DNA of 64,000 nucleotides from Alphaproteobacteria bacterium HGW-Alphaproteobacteria-7 (GCA_002842735.1 PHEB01000004.1:1-64000); one strand, 5' to 3'. Counted from the stretch's first letter, positions 27,469 to 37,675 are shown. The notes: a model not told the origin generated them from the letters alone. Numbers and translations: made by a program.

Positions 27469-28633
27469 CCGGATCGCCCGCTTCGGCTGCGGAGGAGCCG
27501 GACGGACGGCGGATCAGCCAGTCGGCCCGCGCCAGCGCTGCCTGCGCGCCGCTATCCTGATTGGTGATCGGTTCCAGCCCAGCCTCGCCCCAATGGGCGC
27601 GAAGGAAAGTCTCACGATCGCCGGTGGCGGGGATCCCGGCCGCCAGCGGAATTGTCCGCCAAGGCAAGGTTTCGCGCACGCATTGCCCCTGCAAACCCGC
27701 CAGCAGCGGAACCAGAAACAGGCGCGCAGTAACCATTGCCGAGGTCGGATTGCCGGGCAGGCCCAGCACCCATTTGCCCTTTGCCCGCCCCAGCCACACC
27801 GGCTTGCCCGGTTTCAGGGCGACTTTGGAAAACAGCAGTTCCAGCCCATGGGGCGCGAACATCGGCTTGGCGAAATCGCGCTCTCCCACTGAAGCGCCGC
27901 CGGTGACAATCACCACATCGGCCTGTTGCAACATCTCCCCGGCCAATCGTTCAAGCGCTGGCAGACTGTCCTGACCGATCATTCGGGCGACCACCCTGCC
28001 CCCTTCCCGTTCCGCCATCGCGGCCACGCCGAAGGTCACACTTTCGGGAATGGCGTCTTCACGCAGGTGCGCCATGCCAGGCGTTGCCAATTCATCGCCG
28101 GTGCCGATGATTGCCACGCTGGGCCGTGCGGAAACCGTGACGCTCGCCCGGTCGGCAGCCGCCGCGGCGATCATCGCGCGCGGGGTAAGGCGGGTGCCCG
28201 CTGGCAACAGGATATCGCCTTCGCAAATGTCGCTTCCGGCCGCGCGCACGTGCCAGCCGGGGCCATAGCCATCGGCAAAGCACACGTCATCGCCTTCGCG
28301 GCTGGCGTATTCCTGCATGATGCAGCGATCGGTGCCCGCTGGCATCGGCGCGCCGGTAAAGATGCGCACAGCCTCACCCGGTCTGACAGGATTGGCGAAG
28401 CTCGCCCCTGCGCGTGCCTCCCCGATGACGCGCAGCACCGTGCCGGGGCGCGTGGCCGCATCCGTGACCGCATAACCATCCATCGCGGCCGTCGCGGTGC
28501 GCGGGTAAGTGCTGCGCGCGATCAGCGGCGCGGCGAGCACGCGGCCCGCGCCCTCGGCCAGCGGTATTTCCACGCCTGCGAGCGGGGCGACCGCATCTTC
28601 GAGCAGGGCCAGCGCTTCATCAACGCTGATCAC
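27449..28633 (-). CDS. moeA: Molybdopterin molybdenumtransferase
   Basis: MoeA inserts molybdate into adenylylated molybdopterin. The 394-aa protein has TYPRTATAAMDGYA, FTGAPMPAGTD, IIGTGDEL, VIVTGGASVGERDF and GLPGNPTSAMV, the classic MoeA series. Two starts are possible: GTG 28633, which forms a 4-base GTGA overlap with moaB and gives the common MISVDEAL beginning (preferred), or GTG 28678 inside moaB. It is the last gene of the minus-strand narK-to-moeA chain. Confidence 0.93.
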   Translation of the reverse strand: MISVDEALALLEDAVAPLAGVEIPLAEGAGRVLAAPLIARSTYPRTATAAMDGYAVTDAATRPGTVLRVIGEARAGASFANPVRPGEAVRIFTGAPMPAGTDRCIMQEYASREGDDVCFADGYGPGWHVRAAGSDICEGDILLPAGTRLTPRAMIAAAAADRASVTVSARPSVAIIGTGDELATPGMAHLREDAIPESVTFGVAAMAEREGGRVVARMIGQDSLPALERLAGEMLQQADVVIVTGGASVGERDFAKPMFAPHGLELLFSKVALKPGKPVWLGRAKGKWVLGLPGNPTSAMVTARLFLVPLLAGLQGQCVRETLPWRTIPLAAGIPATGDRETFLRAHWGEAGLEPITNQDSGAQAALARADWLIRRPSGSSAAEAGDPVIALDF

Positions 28634-29166
28634 GCGCAAACGCCCCTGAGGCGCGGCAGTGCCCCCGCAATCGAGCACGGCTTGTGGCGACTGTCGAATT
28701 CGAGTTCAAGCAATCCGTCCCACGCATCGCGGCACGCCCCGGTCGATCCCGGCACACAGAAGATAAATGCATCGCCCGCCTGCCCGGCAAAGGCGCGTGA
28801 TTGCATGGTGGCGACGCCCACGCTGGCAAGGCTCTTGTTATGGAACGCGACAGAAAACCCGTCCATCTCGCGGCGCAGCAGCGGCTTGACCGCTTCGGGG
28901 GTGTTGTCACGCGGGGAAAAGCCGGTGCCGCCGGTGGTGAGGATGATCTCGATTTCCGGTCGCGCGAGCCAATCTTGCAACTGTGCGCGGATATCAGCGA
29001 TCTCATCCTTCACAATCGCGCGGTCGATCAGCCGGTGCCCCGCAGCCTGCACGCGATCACACAGCAGCGCGCCCGATGTATCGGTTGCCAGACTGCGCGT
29101 ATCCGAAATGGTCAGCACCGCCATGCCGAGCGGGTAGAAAATCGCCTCTGTGTCAATTCCAGCCAT
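28630..29166 (-). CDS. moaB: MoaB/Mog-type molybdopterin adenylyltransferase
   Basis: A 178-aa protein of the MoaB/Mog family, which adenylylates molybdopterin before metal insertion. It has LTISDTRSLATDTSG, the TTGGTGFSPRD loop, the NTPEAV segment and FCVPGSTGACRDAW. Lies between moaA (6 bases upstream) and moeA (GTGA overlap), fitting the cofactor pathway. MoaC, MoaD and MoaE are not in this window. Confidence 0.92.
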   Translation of the reverse strand: MAGIDTEAIFYPLGMAVLTISDTRSLATDTSGALLCDRVQAAGHRLIDRAIVKDEIADIRAQLQDWLARPEIEIILTTGGTGFSPRDNTPEAVKPLLRREMDGFSVAFHNKSLASVGVATMQSRAFAGQAGDAFIFCVPGSTGACRDAWDGLLELEFDSRHKPCSIAGALPRLRGVCA

Positions 29167-29172
29167 CGGGCC

Positions 29173-30189
29173 TTAGCCTCCTATTGATGCAAGATGCGGG
29201 GTTGCTCCGCTATTACCATCATGCAGGCGGTGTGCGGGAGCCTTGGTTGCGACAAGCCCGCGAATATGCGCAATCAACGGCTGCGGATCATCGGTGGAAA
29301 GCAGCGGGCGTAAATCGCTGCCGCCATCGCCGAACAGGCACAGATGCAGCCGCCCGTCCGATGACAGCCGCAGCCGGTTGCAACTGGCGCAGAAATCTTT
29401 TGCATAGGGCGCGATGATCCCGATCCGCCCCTTGGCATCGGGGTGCCCCAGCTCAACGGCTGGCCCGGCCCCCGGCGCACGGGGCAGGCGGTGCCAGCCT
29501 GCCGCCTCCAACCGATCAATCACACTTTGCCCGGCGATGTGGCGGTCGCGGAAAAACGCGGCGTTATCATTGGTGCGCATTACCTCGATAAAGCGCAGCG
29601 AAAGGTCGCGGGCGCGCACGAAATCAACCATCGCCGCCAGTTCATCATCATTGACCCCGCGCATCAGCACCGCGTTCAGTTTGACGCTGTCAAAGCCAGC
29701 GGCACCCGCAGCCTCGATCCCGCGCAGCACTTCGGCCAATCGGTCGTGCCCGGTGATCGCGGCAAAGCGCGCCGGGTCTAGCGAATCGACGCTGACGTTG
29801 ATCGCGCTGATCCCCGCATCGCGCCACGCCTGCGCCCGCTGCGCCAGACGATAACCATTGGTGGTCACCGCCACGCGGCGGATGCCCGGCACTGCGGCGA
29901 CCGCGCGCGCCACATCCTCGAAATCGCGCCGCAAGCTCGGCTCGCCGCCGGTCAGCCTGACTTTCCACAGACCCAATTGCGCGAAGGCTGTCACCGCGCG
30001 GCGGATTTCATCGCCCGACAATTCGACCGGACGGTTGCACGGTTTGCGGTAGCTATCGGGTAGACAATAGGTGCAGCGGAAATTGCACACCTCGGTCAGC
30101 GACAGGCGCAGATATTCGAACCGACGGCCAATGCCATCGTGCAAGGGAGCGGCGATCGGCAGGATATCGGGGGAACGGGCGATGGTCAC
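29173..30189 (-). CDS. moaA: GTP 3',8-cyclase MoaA
   Basis: A radical-SAM enzyme that starts molybdopterin synthesis from GTP. The 338-aa protein has the N-terminal cluster motif CNFRCTYC after YLRLSLTEV, TGGEPSLR, and the C-terminal cluster motif CASCNRLRLSSDG with a third Cys in LHLCLFGD. I set the start at GTG 30189, where it overlaps the parvulin stop by 4 bases (GTGA). The frame stays open upstream to 30546, but that part is the parvulin gene in another frame. The usual C-terminal GG ends as IGG. Confidence 0.94.
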   Translation of the reverse strand: MTIARSPDILPIAAPLHDGIGRRFEYLRLSLTEVCNFRCTYCLPDSYRKPCNRPVELSGDEIRRAVTAFAQLGLWKVRLTGGEPSLRRDFEDVARAVAAVPGIRRVAVTTNGYRLAQRAQAWRDAGISAINVSVDSLDPARFAAITGHDRLAEVLRGIEAAGAAGFDSVKLNAVLMRGVNDDELAAMVDFVRARDLSLRFIEVMRTNDNAAFFRDRHIAGQSVIDRLEAAGWHRLPRAPGAGPAVELGHPDAKGRIGIIAPYAKDFCASCNRLRLSSDGRLHLCLFGDGGSDLRPLLSTDDPQPLIAHIRGLVATKAPAHRLHDGNSGATPHLASIGG

Positions 30190-30998
30190 TGCACCAGCGG
30201 CCCATCGGCAATCGGCAGATCGACCCCGGTGATGGCGGTGCGGCTGGCAAGGATCGAAAGATATTGCGCCACCGCCTTGCGATAGCTGGCTTCCTCCAGA
30301 TAATCGCGGATGGCCTCCTCGACCGCTTCGAACGGCAATTGCTGCCCTTCCGCCCGCCGTCCTGCGCGGATTACGTGCACGCCAAACCGGGTGCGCACTG
30401 GCTCTGCGCACAATTGCCCTTCGGCCAGCGCGAACAGCGCCGCTTCGAATTCGGCCACGGTCTGGCCCTTGCCAATCTGGCCGAGATTGCCGCCCTGCTC
30501 CTTTGATGGGCAGGCCGATTTGGCCTGGGCCAACTGGGCAAAACACCCTGGATCGGCCTGCACCGCGCGTATCGCGGTGCGCGCATCGCCCACCGCAAGG
30601 CCATAGGCAAAGCTGTCATCAGGGCTCGCGGAAAACAGGATATGTTCAGCCTCGATCAGCGTTTCGCTGGCAAAGCGATCCCGGTGGCGATCATAGAACC
30701 GCCGTGCCTCATCCGTGGTCGCCTGCGGCACAGTGATTTCCTGCGTCAGCAGCGCATCGATCCGCGCATCATCGGGGGCGAGCGGGCGGCCTTGCGCATC
30801 GCAGCGATCCCCGGCTTCGATTGCCAACCGCTCCGCCTCGGCCAGCAGCAATTGCCGGATCGCCAGCGCCTCGGCCGCGGCTTGCCATGCGGCGGCGGCA
30901 TCGGGTGCGGGGTGGTTTTGCGCCTCGGCAGCGATGGCGGCGGGGGTGATTTCGACCCCGCCAACCTGCACTGCAACACGTTCGATCACGTCATCCAT
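30186..30998 (-). CDS. Parvulin-type peptidyl-prolyl isomerase of the nar operon
   Basis: A 270-aa protein without signal peptide: an alpha-helical NifM/SurA-like N-terminal region (about 1-120) followed by a parvulin domain (about 120-215: EAEHILFSAS, CPSKEQGGNLGQIGKGQ, FGVHVI). Cytoplasmic parvulins of this type often close nar operons and are thought to assist maturation of the reductase, much as NifM helps nitrogenase. It overlaps narI by 8 bases and moaA by 4, so it is translated as part of the chain. Confidence 0.88.
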   Translation of the reverse strand: MDDVIERVAVQVGGVEITPAAIAAEAQNHPAPDAAAAWQAAAEALAIRQLLLAEAERLAIEAGDRCDAQGRPLAPDDARIDALLTQEITVPQATTDEARRFYDRHRDRFASETLIEAEHILFSASPDDSFAYGLAVGDARTAIRAVQADPGCFAQLAQAKSACPSKEQGGNLGQIGKGQTVAEFEAALFALAEGQLCAEPVRTRFGVHVIRAGRRAEGQQLPFEAVEEAIRDYLEEASYRKAVAQYLSILASRTAITGVDLPIADGPLVQ

Positions 30999-31692
30999 GG
31001 CTGATGCTCCGGCGCGAACGCACGAGCTGATAACCGCCGCGCCACAGATAACGCACCGGGGCTGACAGCATATGCACCAGCCGGGTGAAGGGGAAGATCA
31101 GCAGGATCGTCAGCCCGAGGAAAATGTGCAGTTTGAAGATGATATGGACATCGGCGACATGGCTCGCTGCATCACCCTGAAAGGTAAAAATGCCCTGCGC
31201 CCAGGTCATGAACTTGACCATTTCGCCGCCATCCAGATGCTGCGCTGACAGCGGGATGGTGGTCAACCCCAGTGCCAGTTGCACCCACAGGATCAGAATG
31301 ATGGCATTGTCGGCGAAGCTGGAATTGGCGCGCACGCGCGGATCGAAAAAGCGGCGGTGGATCAGCAAAGTCGCACCGATAATCGCCGCCACCCCGGCGA
31401 TGCCGCCCGCAATAATCGCCAGCAATTGTTTGGCCCCGTGGCTGATCCCCAGCGCATCGAACAGCGCAATCGGGGTCAGCAACCCGATCAGATGGCCAAA
31501 GAAAATGAACAATACGCCGATATGAAACAACACCGATCCGACCATCAACTGTTTGCGCCGCAACAACTGACTGGAACCCGAACGCCAGCTATAGGGTTCG
31601 CGGTCGAACCGGATCACCGAACCAATCGCAAGCACCGCCAGCGCGATGTAGGGATAGATGCCGAACAGCAGGTGGTTGATGAAATTTTCCAT
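30991..31692 (-). CDS. narI: Respiratory nitrate reductase gamma subunit
   Basis: NarI is the membrane cytochrome b that takes electrons from quinol and anchors NarGH. The 233-aa protein has about five membrane segments, begins MENFINHLLFGIYPYIAL and contains the haem-binding His of SVLFHIGVLFIFFGHLIG and the later HIFLGLTILLIFPFTRLVH. It lies 3 bases after narJ on the minus strand. Confidence 0.95.
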   Translation of the reverse strand: MENFINHLLFGIYPYIALAVLAIGSVIRFDREPYSWRSGSSQLLRRKQLMVGSVLFHIGVLFIFFGHLIGLLTPIALFDALGISHGAKQLLAIIAGGIAGVAAIIGATLLIHRRFFDPRVRANSSFADNAIILILWVQLALGLTTIPLSAQHLDGGEMVKFMTWAQGIFTFQGDAASHVADVHIIFKLHIFLGLTILLIFPFTRLVHMLSAPVRYLWRGGYQLVRSRRSISHG

Positions 31693-31695
31693 GGT

Positions 31696-32400
31696 TCAGC
31701 TCCGGTTGGCGGTTGTGGCAGGCAGGGGCGCGCGCATCCGGTCTAGGATGGCGCTCACCTGCGGGCAGGCAGCAGTGGGATCGGGCGCAGCATCGGCGGT
31801 GAAGCGGATTTCCTCTTCCTCCCACTGCGCATCCAATTCGGCGAGCGTTTCGGGGTCTTCGACCGGCGGCAACGCTTTCGCCGCCTCCTCGTTCATTTCG
31901 ATCCCGGCAATGTCGCAGAGCAGGGCAAACACCGGTGCATAGTCCGATTGCTTCTCGGCCAGCCGCGCGGCGAGTGCGATCAGCACCACGCCAGGTTCGG
32001 CCAACGCATCGCGCGCGGCGGCGGGCGGCAGGGTTGAACAATAATCGAGGAACAGCGGCAGATAATCGGGCAGTTCGTTGCCTTCCGGCTCCAGCCCCGC
32101 ATCAAGATAGCGCCCGCGCAAATCGACCATCGCCTGCCCCCGGTCGCGGCTTTCGCCGTGAACGTGTTCGAACAGGTGCAGGCTATGCGCGCGGCCCCGG
32201 TCGAACAGTTCGACATAGGTTTCCTGCACATCATAGACGTCCCCGGTGGCAAGCCGCGTCAGCAGCGGTTCAAGCGCCGCCACGCCGTCCGCAGGCAGCG
32301 CCGGATCAGCCGCCAATCGCTGGCGAATTTCGCCGATCACCGCTTGCAGATCACGCGAGGGATATTGCAGCAGCAACGAGATGAGATGGAGCGACGTCAT
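31696..32400 (-). CDS. narJ: Nitrate reductase assembly chaperone NarJ
   Basis: NarJ (TorD/DmsD-type chaperone) holds NarG for cofactor insertion and prevents early membrane docking. The 234-aa all-helical protein begins MTSLHLISLLLQYPS and has YVELFDRGRAHSLHLFEHVHGESRDRG, the family signature. The start at 32400 gives an ATGA overlap with narH; the frame is open further but inside narH. The C-terminal third is acidic. Confidence 0.94.
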   Translation of the reverse strand: MTSLHLISLLLQYPSRDLQAVIGEIRQRLAADPALPADGVAALEPLLTRLATGDVYDVQETYVELFDRGRAHSLHLFEHVHGESRDRGQAMVDLRGRYLDAGLEPEGNELPDYLPLFLDYCSTLPPAAARDALAEPGVVLIALAARLAEKQSDYAPVFALLCDIAGIEMNEEAAKALPPVEDPETLAELDAQWEEEEIRFTADAAPDPTAACPQVSAILDRMRAPLPATTANRS

Positions 32401-33941
32401 GACAGCACCTCCCCTCCAATATGGGGCGTCGGGGTTTGCAGCTTCTTGCGCGCCGGGGCACCGAACAGGTTGGCATCGCTCGATCCGCCCGAACAGCCGT
32501 TGCCAAACGAGAAACCGCACGAACCGCGTTCCTCGAACATGTCCTCGGCATCTTCGCGGTGGCCGGTGGGGATGACGAAGCGATCCTCGTAATCGGCCAG
32601 CGCCATCACCTTGTACATTTCCTCGATCTGCGCGCCGGTCAGGCCGACGGCTTCGGCGATGCTTTCATTATGCACGCCGTCGACCGTTTTGGCGCGCATA
32701 TAGCCGCGCATCGCCAGCATCCTTTCAAGGCACAACGCCACCGGCTCCTCGTCGCCTGCGGTCAACAGGTTGGCAAGGTATTTGAGCGGGATGCGCAAGG
32801 ACCGCACATCGGGCATATTGTTGTTGACCGAAATCTGCCCCGCGCTCGCCGCCGCATTGATCGGTGACAGCGGCGGCACATACCAGACCATCGGCAGCGT
32901 GCGATATTCGGGGTGGAGCGGGAAGGCGACCTTCCATTCCATCGCCATCTTGTAAACCGGCGAATGGCGCGCAGCCTCCAGCCAGTTTTCGGGCACGCCG
33001 TCTTTGCGCGCCTGTTCGATCACCGCCGGATCATGCGGATCGAGGAAGATATCGAGCTGCGCCTGATACAGATCCTCGACATTCTCGGCGCTCGCCGCTT
33101 CCTCGATGCGGTCGGCATCATACAGCATCACGCCGAGATAGCGGATCCGCCCGACGCAGGTTTCGCTGCACACGGTCGGCTGGCCTGCCTCGATGCGCGG
33201 ATAGCAGAAGATGCACTTCTCGCTCTTGCCGGATTTCCAGTTGTAGTAGATTTTCTTGTAGGGGCAGCCCGACACGCACATCCGCCAGCCCCGGCACGCC
33301 TCCTGATCGATCAGGACGATGCCGTCCTCCTCGCGCTTGTAAATCGCACCCGATGGGCACGCGGCGACGCAGGTGGGGTTGAGGCAATGTTCGCACAGGC
33401 GCGGCAGATACATCATGAAGGTGTTTTCAAACTGGCCGTAAATCTCCTTCTGCACCCCGTCGAAATTGTAATCTTCCGACCGCTTGGAAAACTCGCCGCC
33501 CAGGATTTCTTCCCAGTTCGGCCCCCATTCGATCTTTTCCATCCGCTGGCCTGAAATCAGGCTGCGCGGGCGCGCGGTGGGGAAGGCCTTGCTTTCGCCC
33601 GCCTTTTGCAAATGGGCGTAATCGAAGGTGAAGGGTTCGTAGTAATCGTCAATCTCAGGCAAGTCGGGGTTGGCGAAAATCTTCGCCAGCAGCCGCCATT
33701 TGCCGCCCATCTTGGGCCGGATTGATCCGCCGGGAGTGCGCACCCAGCCGCCGTTCCAGCGTTTCTGGTTCTCCCAATCTTTGGGATAGCCGATGCCCGG
33801 TTTGGTTTCGACATTGTTGAACCATGCGTATTCCATGCCTTCGCGGCTGGTCCACACGTTCTTGCACGTGACCGAGCAGGTGTGACACCCGATGCACTTA
33901 TCAAGGTTCAAAACCTTGCCGATTTGCGCGCGGATTTTCAT
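32397..33941 (-). CDS. narH: Respiratory nitrate reductase beta subunit
   Basis: NarH is the iron-sulfur electron wire between NarI and NarG. The 514-aa protein carries four ferredoxin-like Cys groups: CIGCHTCSVTCKN, CEHCLNPTCVAACPSG, CRGWRMCVSGCPYKK (with Trp replacing one Cys, the 3Fe-4S site) and CIFCYPR ... CSETCVGRI. It ends with a Ser/Gly-rich tail containing one Cys. It shares ATGA overlaps with both narG and narJ. Confidence 0.97.
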   Translation of the reverse strand: MKIRAQIGKVLNLDKCIGCHTCSVTCKNVWTSREGMEYAWFNNVETKPGIGYPKDWENQKRWNGGWVRTPGGSIRPKMGGKWRLLAKIFANPDLPEIDDYYEPFTFDYAHLQKAGESKAFPTARPRSLISGQRMEKIEWGPNWEEILGGEFSKRSEDYNFDGVQKEIYGQFENTFMMYLPRLCEHCLNPTCVAACPSGAIYKREEDGIVLIDQEACRGWRMCVSGCPYKKIYYNWKSGKSEKCIFCYPRIEAGQPTVCSETCVGRIRYLGVMLYDADRIEEAASAENVEDLYQAQLDIFLDPHDPAVIEQARKDGVPENWLEAARHSPVYKMAMEWKVAFPLHPEYRTLPMVWYVPPLSPINAAASAGQISVNNNMPDVRSLRIPLKYLANLLTAGDEEPVALCLERMLAMRGYMRAKTVDGVHNESIAEAVGLTGAQIEEMYKVMALADYEDRFVIPTGHREDAEDMFEERGSCGFSFGNGCSGGSSDANLFGAPARKKLQTPTPHIGGEVLS

Positions 33942-36900
33942 GCCACGGTCTCCCCTTCGGCCAAGGCCCCTTCGAGCCAGTCGACCTTCTGCAATTTGCG
34001 AACGATGACATATTCGTCGCGGTTGGAACCGACAGTGCCGTAGTAGTTGAAGCCATAGGCCAGTTGCACGTAGCCGCCGATCATATGGGTGGGTTTCAAC
34101 ACCGCGCGCGTCACCGAATTATGGATGCCGCCGCGCTGCCCGGTCAGCGGCGATCCGGGGACGTTCACGATCTTTTCCTGCGCGTGATACATGAACAAGG
34201 TGCCTTCCTTCATCCGCTGCGACACCACCACGCGGGCCACCAGCGCGCCATTGGAATTGAAGGTTTCCACCCAGTCATTATCGACCAGCCCGGCCTTGGC
34301 CGCGTCAACCTCGCTCATCCACACAATCGGCCCGCCGCGTGACAGGGTGAGCATCAGCAGGTTGTCGGTATAGGTCGAATGGATGCCCCATTTCTGGTGC
34401 GGGGTGATGAAGTTGAGGATCACGTGCGGCGCGTCCTTGGCTTCATCCAGCATCGGTTTCACCGCCTTGGTGTCAATCGGCGGGCGATAGACGCAGAAGC
34501 CTTCGCCAAAGGCCCGCATCCACTTGTGATCCTGATACAGCTGTTGGCGCCCGGTCAGAGTGCGCCACGGGATCAACTCGTGGACGTTGGTGTAACCCGC
34601 GTTGTAGCAGACGTGCTCGCTTTCGATGCCCGACCATGTGGGTGACGAGATGATCTTCCTCGGCTGCGCCTGAATGTCGCGGAAGCGGATTTTCTCGTCT
34701 TCCTTGGGCCGCGCCAGATGGGTGTGATCGATCCCGGTTTTCTTGCCCAGATCGGCCCACGCCTTGACCGCAACCTCGCCATTGGTTTCGGGCGCGAGCA
34801 TCAGGATCACCTCGGCAGCGTCAATCGCGCTCTCGATCTGCGGCATCCCCTTGCCCGGACCTTCCGCCAGCACCGCCCCGTTGAGCGCGCGCAGGTTGGC
34901 GACCTCGTGATCGGTGTTCCAGCCGATCCCCTTGCCGCCATTGCCGAGCTTTTCCATCAGCGGGCCGAGCGCGGTGAATTTCTGGTAGAGTTCGGCATAA
35001 TTGCGTTCAACCAGCGCAACATTGGCCATAGTCACGCCGGGGATCGGTTCGGTTTCACCCTTGCCCCAATCGGCCACATCATAAGGCTGGGCGATTTCAT
35101 TGGGGCTGTCATGCTGGATCGGGGTCAGCACCAGATCCTGTTCCACCCCCAGCACTTCGGGCGCGATTTCCGAGAATTTCTTGGCGATGCCCTTGTAGAT
35201 GTCCCAGTCGCTGCGCGATTCCCACACCGGATCGACCGCGGCCGACAGCGGGTGGATAAACGGGTGCATGTCCGACGTGTTGAGATCGTCCTTTTCATAC
35301 CAGCTCGCGGTCGGCAGCACGATGTCGGAATAGACGCAGGTGGTCGACATCCGGAAATCGAGCGTCACCAACAGGTCAAGCTTCCCCTTGGGCGCATCAT
35401 CGTGCCACTTTACATCCTTGGGTTTCTGCGCCCCGGTTTCGCCCAGATCCTTGCCCTGCACACCGTGCGCGGTGCCAAGCAGGTGTTTGAGGAAATATTC
35501 GTGGCCCTTGCCCGAAGACCCCAGCAGGTTTGACCGCCACACGAACATGTTGCGCGGCCAGTTGGCCGGATCATCCGGGTCGAAACACGACATTTCCAGA
35601 TCGCCTGCCTTCAACGCCTGCGCCACATAATCCTTGGGCGCCATGCCGCTGGCCTTGGCCGCGCGGCCCACTTCCAGAGGATTGGTTTTCAATTGCGGCG
35701 CGGATGGCAGCCAGCCCATGCGTTCGGCCCGCGCGTTATAATCGATCAGGCTGGCGTCCCAATCGCCATCGGGCGCGGTGGGGGACAGGATTTCCTCCAC
35801 CCCCAGCGTTTCATAGCGCCATTGATCGGTGTGGGCGTAGAAGAAGCTGGTCGAATTCATCTGGCGCGGCGGGCGGTTCCAATCGAGCGCGAAGGCCAGC
35901 GGCAGCCACCCGGTTTGCGGACGCAGTTTTTCCTGGCCGACATAATGCGACCAGCCGCCGCCCGATTGACCCACACAGCCGCACATCACCAACAGGTTGA
36001 TGATGCCGCGATAATTCATGTCCATGTGGTACCAGTGGTTAAGCCCGGCCCCCAGGATCACCATCGATTTGCCCTTGGTCACTTCGGCATTGGTGGCAAA
36101 TTCGCGTGCGGCGGTGATAATGTGATCGGCGGGAACACCGCAGATTTTCTCTGCCCAGGCGGGAGTGTAGGGCACCATCTCACCATAATCGCGCGCCACA
36201 TGATCGCCGCCCAATCCCCGGTCGAGCCCGTAATTGGCGCAAAACAGATCGAACACGGTGGCAACGAACGCCTGCCCGTCCTTGAGCTGCATCTGGCGCG
36301 CCGACACCCGGCGTTTCAGTACGCTGGGGTGATCGGTGCCTTCAAAATGGTCATGTTCACGATTGCCGAAATAGGGAAAGGCAACCTCAACCACTTCGTC
36401 ATGGTGGTCATCAAGGATGGTGGTTAGCCGCAGGCGGGTATCATTGCCGCGCCCGTCTTTCTCCTGAAGGTTCCACTTGCCGTCTTCGCCCCAGCGGAAG
36501 CCAACCGAGCCAGAGGGCACCACCACTTCATCGGTCGCCTCGTCGATGGCGACGGTTTTCCAGTCGGGATTATTGCTCTCACCCAGATTGTCGAGGAAGT
36601 CGGCGGCGCGCAACAGGTTGTCGGGCACCCAGGCGCCGTCCTTCTCGACGAGACGCACCAGCATCGGCATGTCGGAATATTGGCGGCAATAATCCTCGAA
36701 ATATTCCGCCTGCCGGTCGAGGTGATATTCGCGCAGGATCACATGGCCCATCGCCATCGCGAGCGCGGCGTCGGTGCCCTGTTTGGGGTTGAGCCACAGG
36801 TCGGCGAATTTGGTCGCCTCGGCATAATCGGGGCTGACCACCGCGACCTTGGCCCCGCGATAGCGCGCCTCGGTCATGAAGTGGGCATCGGGCGTGCGCG

Positions 36901-37675
36901 TTTGCGGCACGTTCGATCCCCACAGCATCAGGAACCCGGCATTATACCAGTCCGCGCTTTCGGGAACGTCGGTCTGTTCGCCCCAGGTTTGCGGGCTGGC
37001 GGGCGGCAGATCGCAATACCAGTCGTAAAAGCTCATGATTGAACCGCCGAGCAGCGACAGATAACGTGATCCCGCTGCGTAGCTGACCATCGACATCGCC
37101 GGGATGGGGCTGAACCCGATCACCCGGTCGGGGCCATAGGTTTTGGCGGTATAGGCATTGGCCGCCGCGATGATTTCGTTCACCTCGTCCCAGGTCGAGC
37201 GCACGAAGCCGCCATGGCCGCGGATCGCGGTGTAGCTTTTGCGCTTGGCCGGATCCTCGACAATCGATGCCCACGCGGCCACCGGAGTGCGCATCACGCG
37301 CGCTTCGCGCCACAGCTTAAGCAGTCGCGAACGCACCATCGGATATTTCAGCCGCTGGGCGGAATAGATATACCAGCTGTAACTCGCCCCGCGCGGGCAG
37401 CCGCGCGGTTCGTGGTTTGGCAGATCGGGCCGCGTGCGCGGATAATCGGTCTGCTGCGTTTCCCAGGTGATGATCCCGCCCTTGACGTAGATCTTCCAGC
37501 TGCACGATCCGGTGCAGTTCACCCCGTGGGTGCTGCGCACGATCTTGTCGTGCTGCCAGCGCGCGCGATAGCCATCCTCCCAATCGCGGTTCTGATTGGT
37601 GGTGACGCCGTGACCGTCGGCAAAGCCTTGTTTCGTCTGGCGGAAGAACGTCAGACGGTCGAGCAGCTGGCTCAT
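33938..37675 (-). CDS. narG: Respiratory nitrate reductase alpha subunit
   Basis: The 1245-aa catalytic subunit (bis-MGD molybdenum and one FeS cluster) reduces nitrate to nitrite at the cytoplasmic face. Visible features are the N-terminal HGVNCTGSCSW FeS ligands (His and Cys), EPRGCPRGASYSWY, the Mo-ligand Asp region GEQTDVPESADW, and the C-terminal nucleotide-binding THMIGGYVQLAYGFNYYG. Length and start (MSQLLDRLTFFRQ) match membrane-bound NarG without a Tat signal. It overlaps narK by 4 bases upstream. The MGD cofactor is made by the mob/moe/moa genes in this region. Confidence 0.98.
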   Translation of the reverse strand: MSQLLDRLTFFRQTKQGFADGHGVTTNQNRDWEDGYRARWQHDKIVRSTHGVNCTGSCSWKIYVKGGIITWETQQTDYPRTRPDLPNHEPRGCPRGASYSWYIYSAQRLKYPMVRSRLLKLWREARVMRTPVAAWASIVEDPAKRKSYTAIRGHGGFVRSTWDEVNEIIAAANAYTAKTYGPDRVIGFSPIPAMSMVSYAAGSRYLSLLGGSIMSFYDWYCDLPPASPQTWGEQTDVPESADWYNAGFLMLWGSNVPQTRTPDAHFMTEARYRGAKVAVVSPDYAEATKFADLWLNPKQGTDAALAMAMGHVILREYHLDRQAEYFEDYCRQYSDMPMLVRLVEKDGAWVPDNLLRAADFLDNLGESNNPDWKTVAIDEATDEVVVPSGSVGFRWGEDGKWNLQEKDGRGNDTRLRLTTILDDHHDEVVEVAFPYFGNREHDHFEGTDHPSVLKRRVSARQMQLKDGQAFVATVFDLFCANYGLDRGLGGDHVARDYGEMVPYTPAWAEKICGVPADHIITAAREFATNAEVTKGKSMVILGAGLNHWYHMDMNYRGIINLLVMCGCVGQSGGGWSHYVGQEKLRPQTGWLPLAFALDWNRPPRQMNSTSFFYAHTDQWRYETLGVEEILSPTAPDGDWDASLIDYNARAERMGWLPSAPQLKTNPLEVGRAAKASGMAPKDYVAQALKAGDLEMSCFDPDDPANWPRNMFVWRSNLLGSSGKGHEYFLKHLLGTAHGVQGKDLGETGAQKPKDVKWHDDAPKGKLDLLVTLDFRMSTTCVYSDIVLPTASWYEKDDLNTSDMHPFIHPLSAAVDPVWESRSDWDIYKGIAKKFSEIAPEVLGVEQDLVLTPIQHDSPNEIAQPYDVADWGKGETEPIPGVTMANVALVERNYAELYQKFTALGPLMEKLGNGGKGIGWNTDHEVANLRALNGAVLAEGPGKGMPQIESAIDAAEVILMLAPETNGEVAVKAWADLGKKTGIDHTHLARPKEDEKIRFRDIQAQPRKIISSPTWSGIESEHVCYNAGYTNVHELIPWRTLTGRQQLYQDHKWMRAFGEGFCVYRPPIDTKAVKPMLDEAKDAPHVILNFITPHQKWGIHSTYTDNLLMLTLSRGGPIVWMSEVDAAKAGLVDNDWVETFNSNGALVARVVVSQRMKEGTLFMYHAQEKIVNVPGSPLTGQRGGIHNSVTRAVLKPTHMIGGYVQLAYGFNYYGTVGSNRDEYVIVRKLQKVDWLEGALAEGETVA

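Noticed and set aside
30186..30998. Call as NifM of a nitrogenase cluster
   Set aside because: No nif genes are present; the parvulin is embedded in the nar operon and more likely serves nitrate reductase.
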